Source of the DNA: Oceanihabitans sp. IOP_32
GTDB taxonomy: Bacteria; Bacteroidota; Bacteroidia; Flavobacteriales; Flavobacteriaceae
Assembly: GCF_009498295.1 (NCBI RefSeq)
Contig: NZ_CP040813.1
Coordinates: 973,001 to 1,037,000 of the forward strand
Length of the DNA: 64,000 bases
Direction: 5' to 3'
Shown here: positions 36,718 through 45,561 of the stretch, one piece after another
How the letters are laid out: every line of letters begins with the position of its first letter
How positions within the stretch are numbered: the first letter of the stretch is position 1
Program-made: the position numbers and the translations under genes
The notes under the pieces: generated by a model
Told to the model about the DNA's origin: nothing
Database searches by the model: none
Seen by the model: only the letters and a program-made list of their open reading frames with translations

Positions 36718-37670
36718 TTGATTAAAATAGTAGCATTAATATAAAATTCTTGATGACTCACATCACTTGTTGGTACCACTTTTAACTCATAAATAGCTTC
36801 TGCTAATTGATACAATGGTGCTGTACTGGTAATGTTGGCATACTGTGCCAATTGATTTATGGCTACAATTTTAGACGGGGTTTCTTCGTTTGTATAGGGA
36901 TTAATAAGGGTGAGCATATCCCCTACTTTAAAATCGTAAATCTTAGATTCTGGAATGGTAAATCTAAAATAAACGCTATCTGTTTTATATCCGTTAAACA
37001 AGGTATAGCCTGGTGTAAGCAGCTCGCCTTCTACCAAACTTATAGTTTGAACACTCATGTTTGCTGGTGCAATTAAGTACTGCTCATTATATGCCGAAAG
37101 CACCTCTTCTTTAGCTCCAAGCGCCCCATCTAGCTGTCCTTTGGCTTGTTCTATTTGCTCGGCTCTTACGCCTTTTTTAACCTCGGCACGTTTGGCTTCA
37201 AGCGCATCAACTTGTGCTTGTGCCATGTTCAGCTTCATTTTTACCTCATCAAACTGCTGCAGGCTTAGTAGAGAGTCTTGATACATGTTTTCTAATCTCT
37301 TGTAAGATTCTTGAGCAAACTTTAACTGTGCTTTTCCGGCATTTAGTTTGCCTTCTATTTGGTTTAACTGCTCCTTAGTAGCGCCATTATAGGCCATATT
37401 AAGCTGCCCTTGCGCCGCTTTTATAGCACCCTCAACCTGCATCATTTTGGCATGTACTTCTGGTATGTTTAGTAATGCTAGCGTGTCACCTGTTTGTACC
37501 GTTTGTCCTTCTTCAACATATATTTTTTCTATGCGCCCAGGTACTTTAGCACTAACTGCAATGGTTTCAAATTTCACTTTCCCTCTGTTTGTAGTGATAG
37601 TCTCATCTTTACAAGCTTGCAAAGCAATCAAGGCAAGACAGCTTAATGCTATGTTTCTATATCGTTTCAT
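36714..37670 (-). CDS. HlyD-family secretion adaptor, lipoprotein
   Basis: A 318-residue membrane-fusion protein with an N-terminal lipobox (LALIALQAC). The lipoyl halves (VSAKVPGRIEKIYVEEGQTV near 41-60, and LIAPANMSVQTISLVEGE near 200-217) flank a long coiled coil rich in Ala, Gln, Glu and Lys (70-190). It links the ABC-2 permease to the TolC-like protein encoded just upstream in the same operon. Confidence 0.92.
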   Translation of the reverse strand: MKRYRNIALSCLALIALQACKDETITTNRGKVKFETIAVSAKVPGRIEKIYVEEGQTVQTGDTLALLNIPEVHAKMMQVEGAIKAAQGQLNMAYNGATKEQLNQIEGKLNAGKAQLKFAQESYKRLENMYQDSLLSLQQFDEVKMKLNMAQAQVDALEAKRAEVKKGVRAEQIEQAKGQLDGALGAKEEVLSAYNEQYLIAPANMSVQTISLVEGELLTPGYTLFNGYKTDSVYFRFTIPESKIYDFKVGDMLTLINPYTNEETPSKIVAINQLAQYANITSTAPLYQLAEAIYELKVVPTSDVSHQEFYINATILIK

Positions 37671-37682
37671 TCGTGTTGTGTT

Positions 37683-39056
37683 TTAATAAGTTAGTATTCC
37701 TTTAGCGTGTAGTAAATCTGCAACAGCGCGTCGTTCCTTAAAATACGATTCTTGTAATTTAAAATTGGCTTTTTCAACATCAGTTAAAGCATCTAAAACA
37801 TCTGTAATAGAGCTTAAATTGTTTTGGTATTGTTTATTAACCATCTCATACGTATCGTTGGCGAGTTCAATTTCTTTTTTTACAATAATGGTGTTTTGTT
37901 GTGCGGCCTGATAACTCAACTCTGCTTTTATAATGCTTAAGGCAATCATTTCTTGCGCTTCTTCAATGCGCTCTTGAAATTTTTGTCTTTCCAATTGTGT
38001 TTTTCTACTTTTAAGTCGTGATGTATTCCCATCAAAAACATGCCATTGTACGCCAACACCTACAAACCATTGCGGATCTAATAATGATAAATCATCCTCT
38101 ATAAATTCGTATCGTCCTTTTATAGCCACCTTAGGAATAAAATTGCTTTTTTCCATTTTAGACTGATAATTTGTGGCTTTCTCAGCTTCTTCCAAAGCTT
38201 TCACCTCATACCGCTTTGCTACACTAAAATCTGATGCTAATGAAAATGCTGTTAGTTGCGGTTCTAGTTTTCTTAAGTTTATCTTAGTCTCACCGGTAAG
38301 TTGATGAAGCACCTCAATGAGCATAATATTATTATGGTCAAATTCTAACTTTCTAGCAGCCAATTGTTGTTGAGCAATTTCAATTTTTTTTCGGCTTAAA
38401 GGTGTTGCCAAACCATTTTCAATAGCTTTACTCACGTAAAACGCTTGTTCATTAAGAAAATCTTCAGTAGTAATAAGCACTTGCTTTGAGGCTTTTACTA
38501 AAGCAAGCTTATCATAGGTTTCAATAATTTGTAAAGCCATTTTATCTTTTTCGGCTTCGCCTAGAAAATTTAAAGACTGTTCTTTGTGTTTACTTGCTTT
38601 TAGGGCGTTTCTGGCTTCTAAACCACTAAACAATACCCAATCTAAATCTACAGAAGATTTGAATATATCTTTATCCTGCAAGTTTGCCGGTTGCTGTAAA
38701 GGGATATTATCTGGAAAAGGAGAGTTAAAAGGTAAACCAATAGCATCTTTAATGATGAGTTTTTGGGTTCCCATTAATAAGGTTTTTGTAGCATCATCAA
38801 AAGTGATATCATCATTTAACCTGGCATAACTCGCATTAAAGGTAATATTGGGCAAAAACACCGCTTTTGCCATTTGCTGATCGACCTTAGCCTGCTGGGC
38901 TTCCAAACGGTTATTTTTAATACTGTGGTTTTTATTGAGGCCTTTGTGAATTAAGTCTTTTAAAACAGGATCTAATTCTTGTGCTGGAATTACGGACGAC
39001 ACTAATAACATAAGCACCATAGTTATTAGCCTTGTAGCTCTTTTATTTATAATCAT
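37683..39056 (-). CDS. TolC-family outer-membrane efflux protein
   Basis: A 457-residue outer-membrane factor with signal peptide (LITMVLMLLVSSVIPAQ) and two TolC repeats, including LPNITFNASYARL and FIPKVAIKGRYEF strands and long helices. It is the first gene of a three-gene exporter operon (TolC, HlyD, permease), 12 bases before the adaptor gene, and 159 bases after the Crp/Fnr-type regulator gene. Confidence 0.92.
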   Translation of the reverse strand: MIINKRATRLITMVLMLLVSSVIPAQELDPVLKDLIHKGLNKNHSIKNNRLEAQQAKVDQQMAKAVFLPNITFNASYARLNDDITFDDATKTLLMGTQKLIIKDAIGLPFNSPFPDNIPLQQPANLQDKDIFKSSVDLDWVLFSGLEARNALKASKHKEQSLNFLGEAEKDKMALQIIETYDKLALVKASKQVLITTEDFLNEQAFYVSKAIENGLATPLSRKKIEIAQQQLAARKLEFDHNNIMLIEVLHQLTGETKINLRKLEPQLTAFSLASDFSVAKRYEVKALEEAEKATNYQSKMEKSNFIPKVAIKGRYEFIEDDLSLLDPQWFVGVGVQWHVFDGNTSRLKSRKTQLERQKFQERIEEAQEMIALSIIKAELSYQAAQQNTIIVKKEIELANDTYEMVNKQYQNNLSSITDVLDALTDVEKANFKLQESYFKERRAVADLLHAKGILTY

Positions 39057-39215
39057 TGATACGAATTTTTAAATATAGTGCGAAGATACCCCTGTAATAC
39101 ATGGTAACATATGACCTATATCAAATAATGAAGGGCTTTTGCCATCGATTGGCAAGTAAAACACATTAAGGATGCCGATACGAAATAAAAAATTGGTATT
39201 ATTTATTTAAAACCT

Positions 39216-39773
39216 CTACTTTCTAATCCTGCTCAAGGTTTCTGGAGTCATCCCCAAGTAAGAAGCAATATGCCCTAAGGGCACTCGATACACTATATCT
39301 GGAAACTCGGCTATCATGTAATCGTAACGCTCTTTAGCCGTTTGAAACTGGACAGCATTCAATTTATTTACTACCCGAGTAAGCATTTCTGTGATAACTA
39401 AGCGTCCCATTTTTTCCATTTTAGGGTATTTTTCAAATAAGACATCGATTTCAGCCTTCGAAACACAGTGCAATACAGAATCTTCTAAAATCTCTAAATA
39501 GTACAAGCTTGGGGTTTGTTGAAAAAAACTATCCATACTAGACATGAATTTACCCACACCAAAAAACCATTGGGTAATTTCCCTGCCGCTTTCATTAAGA
39601 TAATAACTTCTGGCCATGCCAGACTCTACAAAATAAAGGAGATTACATATTTCGCCCTGACGCACTAGCACTTGATTTTTTGAAACAGATGTTTTCTTAA
39701 AATACGTGCAGATATCCTGCAATTCATCTTCGGTAAAAGGTACTACAGTTTCTAAAAAATCTGAAATAGTCAT
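39216..39773 (-). CDS. Crp/Fnr-family transcriptional regulator
   Basis: A 185-residue protein with an N-terminal cyclic-nucleotide-binding fold (VLVRQGEICNLLYFVESGMARSYY, about 35-58) and a short C-terminal helix-turn-helix (VPLGHIASYLGMTPETLSRIRK). The arginine needed for cAMP binding in E. coli Crp is not apparent, as is common in Bacteroidetes members. It probably controls the adjacent exporter operon on the same strand, but no operator is obvious. Confidence 0.9.
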   Translation of the reverse strand: MTISDFLETVVPFTEDELQDICTYFKKTSVSKNQVLVRQGEICNLLYFVESGMARSYYLNESGREITQWFFGVGKFMSSMDSFFQQTPSLYYLEILEDSVLHCVSKAEIDVLFEKYPKMEKMGRLVITEMLTRVVNKLNAVQFQTAKERYDYMIAEFPDIVYRVPLGHIASYLGMTPETLSRIRK

Positions 39774-40181
39774 AACTAAATTTAAATGTTAAACTTACTA
39801 TTTTTTTAGCGTAGTATCAAGTCATTAAAGGTACTTCTAAAGAAATAAAAAATATATTAAAAAAAGTTTCAAAAAAAGTTTTAAATTCAGAAAAATGTAT
39901 TTCATTTGCATTATATTTAGCTGAACAATTTTGAAATCTGTTTCTGTGTTCGGGCTTTTGAAAATTAGGAAGTCATATTCAAAAGCAGCTTATAAGATGA
40001 GCGACCGAATTTTAAAGCTAACTTCCGTATCACCCATTACTGCAAGCCAAAATATCTTCGGCTTTGCACCAACTACACATTGTAAGATACAGATTTGATT
40101 AGTAGGTATTATTTCCGTTTTTAGAAACGCTAGGTTTCTTGTTTTAAATTTTTAAAAAACAATTCAAAAAAAAACAAAATA
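39774..40181. other. 408-base gap before the polyamine operon
   Basis: Bases 39774-39950 are very AT-rich and hold the divergent promoter region. From about 39954 to 40140 the sequence is less AT-rich and has several pairing segments, described under the structured leader. No coding frame is credible here. Confidence 0.6.
39954..40139 (+). ncRNA. Candidate structured leader (cis-regulatory RNA) of the polyamine operon
   Basis: P1: GCTTTTGAA (39954-39962) pairs perfectly with TTCAAAAGC (39978-39986). The P1 loop contains GGAAGT (39968-39973), which can pair with ACTTCC (40021-40026) as a pseudoknot; AGCTT/AAGCT pair in between. P3: TGCAAGCC (40041-40048) pairs with GGCTTTGCA (40060-40068) with one bulge. 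A last hairpin, AGAAAC-GCTAG-GTTTCT (40123-40139), is followed by TTGTTTTAAATTTTT, a weak terminator shape, 42 bases before the start codon. This could be an attenuator or riboswitch. It matches no family I can name, and function is inferred. Confidence 0.4.
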
Positions 40182-41573
40182 ATGAATACTAAATATATTG
40201 ATCTCATCAATCAAACTTTCGATTTTCCTCAAGACGAGTTTACACTTGAAGACAACAAACTTAATTTCCACGATATCAACCTCATGCAATTGGTTGAGCA
40301 ATATGGAACACCTTTAAAATTCACTTATTTACCACAAATATCTAACAATATTAATCGTGCGAAGCAATGGTTTGCAAATGCCATTAAAAAACATGATTAT
40401 AAAGGTAAATACAACTACTGCTATTGTACCAAAAGCTCGCATTTTAAACATGTTTTAAACGAAGCTTTAAAGAACGATATTCATATTGAAACCTCATCTG
40501 CTTTTGATATTGATATTGTTGAAAACTTAAAAAGCGAAGACAAAATCACGAACGACACCTTTATTATATGCAATGGCTTTAAACGGGCGCAATACGTCAC
40601 TAATATTGCTCGATTAATTAATAACGGGCATAAAAACGCCATTCCTATTATTGATAATTACGAAGAAATTGAACTCCTTTCAAACGAGATTAAAGGCCAA
40701 TTTAATATTGGCATCCGTATTGCTTCAGAAGAAGAACCCAAGTTCGAATTCTACACCTCGCGATTAGGGATTGGGTATAAAAATATTGTGCCGTTTTATA
40801 AAAATCAAATTCAAAACAATAAAAAAGTAGAACTTAAAATGCTTCACTTTTTTATTAATACCGGCATTCGCGATAATGCCTATTATTGGAACGAACTTTT
40901 AAAGTGTTTAAAGGTATATACCAGTTTAAAGAAAATTTGCCCGAGCCTAGACAGCTTGAATATTGGCGGGGGTTTTCCTATAAAAAACTCTTTAGTATTC
41001 GATTTTGATTATGAGTATTTAGTTGATGAAATTGTAAACCAAATTAAACTCACCTGTGAAGAAGAAGGTGTAGAAGTGCCCAATATTTTTACCGAATTTG
41101 GAAGTTTTACCGTAGGAGAAAGCGGCGGCGCTATTTACGAAGTGCTGTACCAAAAACAACAAAACGATCGTGAAAAATGGAACATGATTAACTCGTCTTT
41201 TATTACCACCTTACCAGATACTTGGGCCATAAACAAGCGTTTTATAATGTTACCAATAAATCGCTGGGATCAAAGTTACGAGCGTGTTTTACTTGGCGGC
41301 TTAACGTGCGACAGTGACGACTATTACAATAGCGAACAACATATTAATGCCATTTATTTACCAAAATACAACAAACAAAAACCGTTGTACATTGGCTTTT
41401 TTAACACCGGCGCCTACCAAGAAACTATTGGCGGTTTTGGTGGTTTACAACACTGTTTAATCCCAACGCCGAAACACATTTTAATTGATAAAGATGCCGA
41501 CGGAAATATTTCGACAGCCGTATTTGCCGAACAACAAAAAAGTGAAGATTTACTTAAAATTTTAGGCTATTAA
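40182..41573 (+). CDS. PLP-dependent arginine decarboxylase (alanine-racemase fold)
   Basis: A 463-residue fold-III PLP enzyme. The PLP lysine is K84 in YCYCTKSSHFKHVL; the Gly-rich phosphate loop is LNIGGGFP; ITTLP and LLGGLTCDSDDYY with the catalytic Cys complete the site. It is shorter than E. coli SpeA (about 658 residues) and belongs to the Bacteroidetes type annotated as arginine decarboxylase. Agmatinase directly downstream supports arginine as substrate, giving agmatine. Other diamino-acid decarboxylase activities cannot be excluded from sequence alone. Confidence 0.85.
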   Translation: MNTKYIDLINQTFDFPQDEFTLEDNKLNFHDINLMQLVEQYGTPLKFTYLPQISNNINRAKQWFANAIKKHDYKGKYNYCYCTKSSHFKHVLNEALKNDIHIETSSAFDIDIVENLKSEDKITNDTFIICNGFKRAQYVTNIARLINNGHKNAIPIIDNYEEIELLSNEIKGQFNIGIRIASEEEPKFEFYTSRLGIGYKNIVPFYKNQIQNNKKVELKMLHFFINTGIRDNAYYWNELLKCLKVYTSLKKICPSLDSLNIGGGFPIKNSLVFDFDYEYLVDEIVNQIKLTCEEEGVEVPNIFTEFGSFTVGESGGAIYEVLYQKQQNDREKWNMINSSFITTLPDTWAINKRFIMLPINRWDQSYERVLLGGLTCDSDDYYNSEQHINAIYLPKYNKQKPLYIGFFNTGAYQETIGGFGGLQHCLIPTPKHILIDKDADGNISTAVFAEQQKSEDLLKILGY

Positions 41574-41632
41574 ATACCTACCAATAAAATTAATAACTTA
41601 AATTAGTCATTACACATTTTAGTAGACAAAAA

Positions 41633-42571
41633 ATGGAAACAAAAACTTACGCTGGAATTCCAGAAGAATTTGCAAAAAAGGAAACCGCAAAAATTGTATT
41701 AATTCCGGTACCTTATGACGGTACAAGCACATGGCAAAAAGGTGCAGATAAAGGTCCAGAAGCTTTTTTAAATGCTTCAGAAAACATGGAACTTTACGAT
41801 ATTGAAACCGACACCGAAGTGTACAAACAAGGTGTGTATTTAGCCGATGCCGTTACAGAAAACAGTACGCCAGAAGCTATGGTAGAAGCGGTACACAAAA
41901 CCGTAAAAAAATATATTAAAAAAAATAAATTTGTCACCATTTTTGGAGGCGAACATTCCATCTCAATTGGCACTATTCGCGCCTTTAATGAAATGTATCC
42001 CAACTTAAGCGTTTTGCATATCGATGCCCATGCCGATTTACGCCAAAGCTACGAAGGCTCAACCTGCAATCATGCCTGTGCGGTTTATGAAGCCAGCCAG
42101 AGTACCAACCTTATTCAGGTAGGGATTCGCTCTATGGATGTGATGGAAAAAACCGTGATGGATGAAGACAAAACCTTTTTTGCACACGATATGGCTATGG
42201 ATGATACTTGGATGGATGCCGCAATCGATCAAATGACAGACAACGTGTTTATCACTTTCGATTTAGATGCTTTCGATCCTTCAATCATGCCAAGCACAGG
42301 AACCCCAGAACCTGGTGGTTTATTATGGTACGAAACCTTAGATTTTTTAAAACAAGTTTTTGAAGAAAAAAACGTGGTAGGTTTCGATATTGTTGAACTG
42401 TGCCCAAATGAAAAAGAAAAGTCATCAGACTTTCTAGCAGCCAAGTTATATTATAAAATGCTAAGCTATAAATTTAAAAATGATGAAGCAGAAGACGATT
42501 ACGACAATGCTTTTGACACCAACGAAATAAATAAAAACAATTCAAAATACAACGAAGACGATGACTACTAA
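41633..42571 (+). CDS. speB: Agmatinase (ureohydrolase family)
   Basis: A 312-residue Mn-dependent enzyme that hydrolyses agmatine to putrescine and urea. Metal ligands are visible in GGEHSIS (His108), HIDAHADLR (Asp131, His133, Asp135) and FDLDAFDPSIMPSTGTPEPGG. The last 25 residues are an unusual acidic and Asn-rich tail (AEDDYDNAFDT...NEDDDY) beyond the ureohydrolase core. It overlaps the next gene by 11 bases, implying translational coupling. Confidence 0.92.
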   Translation: METKTYAGIPEEFAKKETAKIVLIPVPYDGTSTWQKGADKGPEAFLNASENMELYDIETDTEVYKQGVYLADAVTENSTPEAMVEAVHKTVKKYIKKNKFVTIFGGEHSISIGTIRAFNEMYPNLSVLHIDAHADLRQSYEGSTCNHACAVYEASQSTNLIQVGIRSMDVMEKTVMDEDKTFFAHDMAMDDTWMDAAIDQMTDNVFITFDLDAFDPSIMPSTGTPEPGGLLWYETLDFLKQVFEEKNVVGFDIVELCPNEKEKSSDFLAAKLYYKMLSYKFKNDEAEDDYDNAFDTNEINKNNSKYNEDDDY

Positions 42572-43535
42572 AGGACCTATTTCTCAATTTATAGAAAAGC
42601 ACTACTTACATTTTAATGCTGCGGCCTTAGTTGATGCTGCCAAAGGATATGAAGCACAGTTAGATGGCGGCGCAAAAATGCTAGTTTCTCTTGCTGGAGC
42701 TATGAGTACCGCAGAACTTGGTAAGAGTTTTGCCGAAATGATTCGTCAAGACAAGGTTCAAATAATCTCTTGTACAGGTGCCAACCTTGAAGAAGATATT
42801 ATGAATTTAGTAGCACATTCACATTACAAACGCGTACCAAATTACCGCGATTTAACACCTCAAGACGAGTGGGATTTAATGGAAAAAGGATTAAATCGCG
42901 TAACAGATACCTGTATTCCAGAAGAAGAAGCCTTTAGACGCTTACAGAAACATATCGTAAAAATTTGGAAAGATGCCGAAGCAAACGGAGAACGTTATTT
43001 ACCGCACGAGTATATGTATAAAATGTTATTATCTGGCGTATTAGAACAATACTACGAAATAGACCTAAAAGATTCTTGGATGTACGCTGCCGCAGAAAAG
43101 AACTTACCAATAATTTGTCCAGGTTGGGAAGATAGTACCATGGGCAACATCTTTGCTAGCTACGTACTTAAAGGCGAGTTACAAGCCAGTACCGTAAAAT
43201 CTGGAATTGAGTATATGACCTTTTTAGCAGATTGGTACACCGCAAACTCTCAAAACGGCATTGGTTTCTTCCAAATTGGAGGCGGCATCGCAGGCGATTT
43301 CCCAATATGTGTGGTACCTATGTTGTATCAAGATATGGAACGCCCAGACACACCGTTTTGGAGTTATTTTTGTCAGATTAGCGATTCTACAACAAGTTAC
43401 GGGTCGTATTCTGGTGCTGTACCAAACGAAAAAATCACTTGGGGTAAACTCAATGTAGACACCCCTAAATTCATAATAGAAAGTGACGCCACTATTGTTG
43501 CGCCATTGGTTTTCGCCTATGTATTAGGCCTGTAA
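42561..43535 (+). CDS. Deoxyhypusine synthase-like protein, probable homospermidine synthase
   Basis: A 324-residue DHS-family protein. The catalytic lysine is kept (K296 in NEKITWGKLNVD), as is the Glu six residues before it. Where eukaryotic DHS has DGSDSGARPDE, this protein has a Tyr-containing SYGSYSGAVPNE, and the GGGxxKHH segment reads GGGIAGDFP. NAD-binding segments are present (SCTGANLEED, CPGWEDSTMG). Bacteria have no eIF5A, and the operon makes putrescine, so transfer of an aminobutyl group from putrescine to putrescine is the likeliest reaction. That is inference. Confidence 0.85.
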   Translation: MTTKGPISQFIEKHYLHFNAAALVDAAKGYEAQLDGGAKMLVSLAGAMSTAELGKSFAEMIRQDKVQIISCTGANLEEDIMNLVAHSHYKRVPNYRDLTPQDEWDLMEKGLNRVTDTCIPEEEAFRRLQKHIVKIWKDAEANGERYLPHEYMYKMLLSGVLEQYYEIDLKDSWMYAAAEKNLPIICPGWEDSTMGNIFASYVLKGELQASTVKSGIEYMTFLADWYTANSQNGIGFFQIGGGIAGDFPICVVPMLYQDMERPDTPFWSYFCQISDSTTSYGSYSGAVPNEKITWGKLNVDTPKFIIESDATIVAPLVFAYVLGL

Positions 43536-43537
43536 AC

Positions 43538-45061
43538 ATGAACGAGAACATAGATAATATTGAGCTTAAGTTTTTAACTGTTGATGATTTTGAAGAGTTA
43601 AAAGATGCCACTTTAGAGGCCTACGGAGGCGTGCTTAATTCCTATTGGAAAAAACACCATATAGAAGAGTTAACCTCTATGTTCCCCGAAGGTCAGGTGG
43701 TTATAAAAATTGATGGCGATATTGCAGGTTGCGCCTTATCACTTATTGTAGATTATGATCGTATTGATGACGAGCATACTTACGAGGATATAATTGGTGG
43801 TAAATCCTTTAAAAATCACGACCCTAATGGTGATGTACTCTATGGCATTGATGTATTTATAAAGCCCCAGTATAGGGGCTTACGCCTAGGAAGACGATTA
43901 TACGATTACAGAAAAGAACTTTGTGAGAATTTAAATTTAAAGGGCATTGTTTTTGGAGGAAGAATGCCAAATTACCATAAATATAAAGAACTTACTCCAA
44001 AAGAGTATATAGAAAAAGTAAAACGCAAAGACATTCATGATCCTGTTTTAAATTTTCAAATCTCTAACGATTTTCATCCAGTTCGAGTGCTTAAAGGTTA
44101 TTTAGAAGGCGATACCGCATCTAATGAATACGCGGTATTAATGGAGTGGGACAATATATATTATACCAAACCCAATAAAAAAGCGAGTTCTGTAAAAACA
44201 GTTGTTAGGTTAGGCCTCATTCAATGGCAAATGCGTCCGTATAAAGATCTGGATGCCCTCATGCAACAAGTTGAATATTTTATAGACAGCGTGGCGGCGT
44301 ATAGATCAGATTTTGCCGTATTTCCGGAGTTTTTTAATGCGCCTTTAATGGCAGAATTTAACCACATGCATGAGCCAGATGCCATTAGAGAACTAGCAAA
44401 ATTTACAGAAACCATTGTCGATAAATTAAAGCAATTATCGATTTCGTATAACATTAATATTATTTCTGGAAGTATGCCAGAACTTGTAAACGATAAGTTA
44501 TACAATGTGGGATATTTATGCAGAAGAGATGGCAGTGTAGAACGTTACGAGAAATTACATATTACCCCAGACGAAGCTAAGGTGTGGGGTATGCAAAAAG
44601 GCCATACATTACAAACTTTTGAAACCGATGCAGGTAAAATTGGTATACTTATTTGTTACGACTCAGAGTTTCCAGAATTATCACGTTTATTAGCCGATGA
44701 AGGTATGGATATTCTTTTCATTCCGTTTTTAACCGATACGCAGAACGGCTATTCTCGTGTAAGACTATGTGCTCAGGCACGCGCTGTAGAAAACGAATGT
44801 TATGTAGCCATTTCGGGTAGTGTTGGTAATTTGCCAAACGTAAATAATATGGATATTCAATACGCACAATCGGCCGTATTTACCCCATGCGATTTTTCAT
44901 TTCCTAGTAATGGCATTAAGGCCGAGGCGACTACAAATACCGAGATGATTTTAGTGGCCGACGTAGACTTAAGTTTACTGCGAGAGCTGCATGCACTTGG
45001 TGCCGTGCGCAATTTAAAAGATAGAAGAAAAGATTTTTACGATGTTATCAGAATAAAATAA
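43538..45061 (+). CDS. GNAT acetyltransferase fused to carbon-nitrogen hydrolase
   Basis: A 507-residue fusion. Residues 5-210 form a GNAT domain, with the CoA loop seen in FIKPQYRGLRLGRRLYDYR. Residues 220-505 form a nitrilase-superfamily amidohydrolase with the catalytic triad Glu264 (FPEFF), Lys339 (YEKLH) and Cys373 (LICYDSEFP). It starts two bases after the DHS-like gene. In this operon it may modify or hydrolyse an N-acyl or N-carbamoyl polyamine. The substrate is not known. Confidence 0.9.
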   Translation: MNENIDNIELKFLTVDDFEELKDATLEAYGGVLNSYWKKHHIEELTSMFPEGQVVIKIDGDIAGCALSLIVDYDRIDDEHTYEDIIGGKSFKNHDPNGDVLYGIDVFIKPQYRGLRLGRRLYDYRKELCENLNLKGIVFGGRMPNYHKYKELTPKEYIEKVKRKDIHDPVLNFQISNDFHPVRVLKGYLEGDTASNEYAVLMEWDNIYYTKPNKKASSVKTVVRLGLIQWQMRPYKDLDALMQQVEYFIDSVAAYRSDFAVFPEFFNAPLMAEFNHMHEPDAIRELAKFTETIVDKLKQLSISYNINIISGSMPELVNDKLYNVGYLCRRDGSVERYEKLHITPDEAKVWGMQKGHTLQTFETDAGKIGILICYDSEFPELSRLLADEGMDILFIPFLTDTQNGYSRVRLCAQARAVENECYVAISGSVGNLPNVNNMDIQYAQSAVFTPCDFSFPSNGIKAEATTNTEMILVADVDLSLLRELHALGAVRNLKDRRKDFYDVIRIK

Positions 45062-45096
45062 TCTTGTATCTTACGCAGAGAAAAAAAATCCTTTGT

Positions 45097-45423
45097 ATGA
45101 AAAATAAAAACGATAATTTAAAACGAGTTATTGTAGATTTTAAAAAGCTAACACCAGAAATTTTAGCCCTATTAGTAGAGAAGTATCCCGATGGATATGA
45201 TGATGATCACATTGTAACTTTTAAAAATGCTAAAAACGAACTTATTGAAGCCGTTGAGGTTCTTACTGCAGACACCAAATATCTCGTAAAAGTAAGTGCT
45301 AAATTAGAAGTCACCATGGAGAACTATGACGAGGATGATTATGAAGATTTTGCTGCAAATGATCCAGAAGCCGTCCCAGATCCAGAGATTGCAGAAGAAG
45401 ATGCTTCAAATGATTTAGATTAA
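45097..45423 (+). CDS. Small acidic protein closing the polyamine operon
   Basis: A 108-residue protein that I do not recognise with certainty; similar proteins in flavobacteria are loosely annotated. The N-terminal half is mixed (VIVDFKKLTPEILALLVEKYPDGYDDDHIV) and the C-terminal third is very acidic (MENYDEDDYEDFAAND...). The ATG at 45097 is preferred over an upstream in-frame ATG at 45064 that almost abuts the previous stop codon. It may be read with the operon or from its own promoter. Confidence 0.7.
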   Translation: MKNKNDNLKRVIVDFKKLTPEILALLVEKYPDGYDDDHIVTFKNAKNELIEAVEVLTADTKYLVKVSAKLEVTMENYDEDDYEDFAANDPEAVPDPEIAEEDASNDLD

Positions 45424-45561
45424 AATCTTAAATTAACTCTATTAGTTTTAAATGCACAAGCATTTATACGAACGAACTTAAAACACATATTAATTTTTGA
45501 AGACTTAACTTTATAGGTTTTAAGTCCCTATTTAAGCTTTAAATTCTGTCTTCTAAGTGTA

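Noticed and set aside
39186-39200. AAATTGGTATTA resembling an end of the dispersed repeat
   Set aside because: Only about 10 bases match, with no second end and no TTTCAAAATTAA extension, so chance in AT-rich DNA is the simpler explanation.
39874-39926. TTTG and TATATTTA boxes upstream of the polyamine leader as a complete promoter
   Set aside because: The spacing between the boxes is far shorter than the 19-21 bases expected, so the start point stays undefined.
42561-43535. True deoxyhypusine synthase acting on eIF5A
   Set aside because: Bacteria lack eIF5A, and residues of the eukaryotic spermidine site are replaced here.
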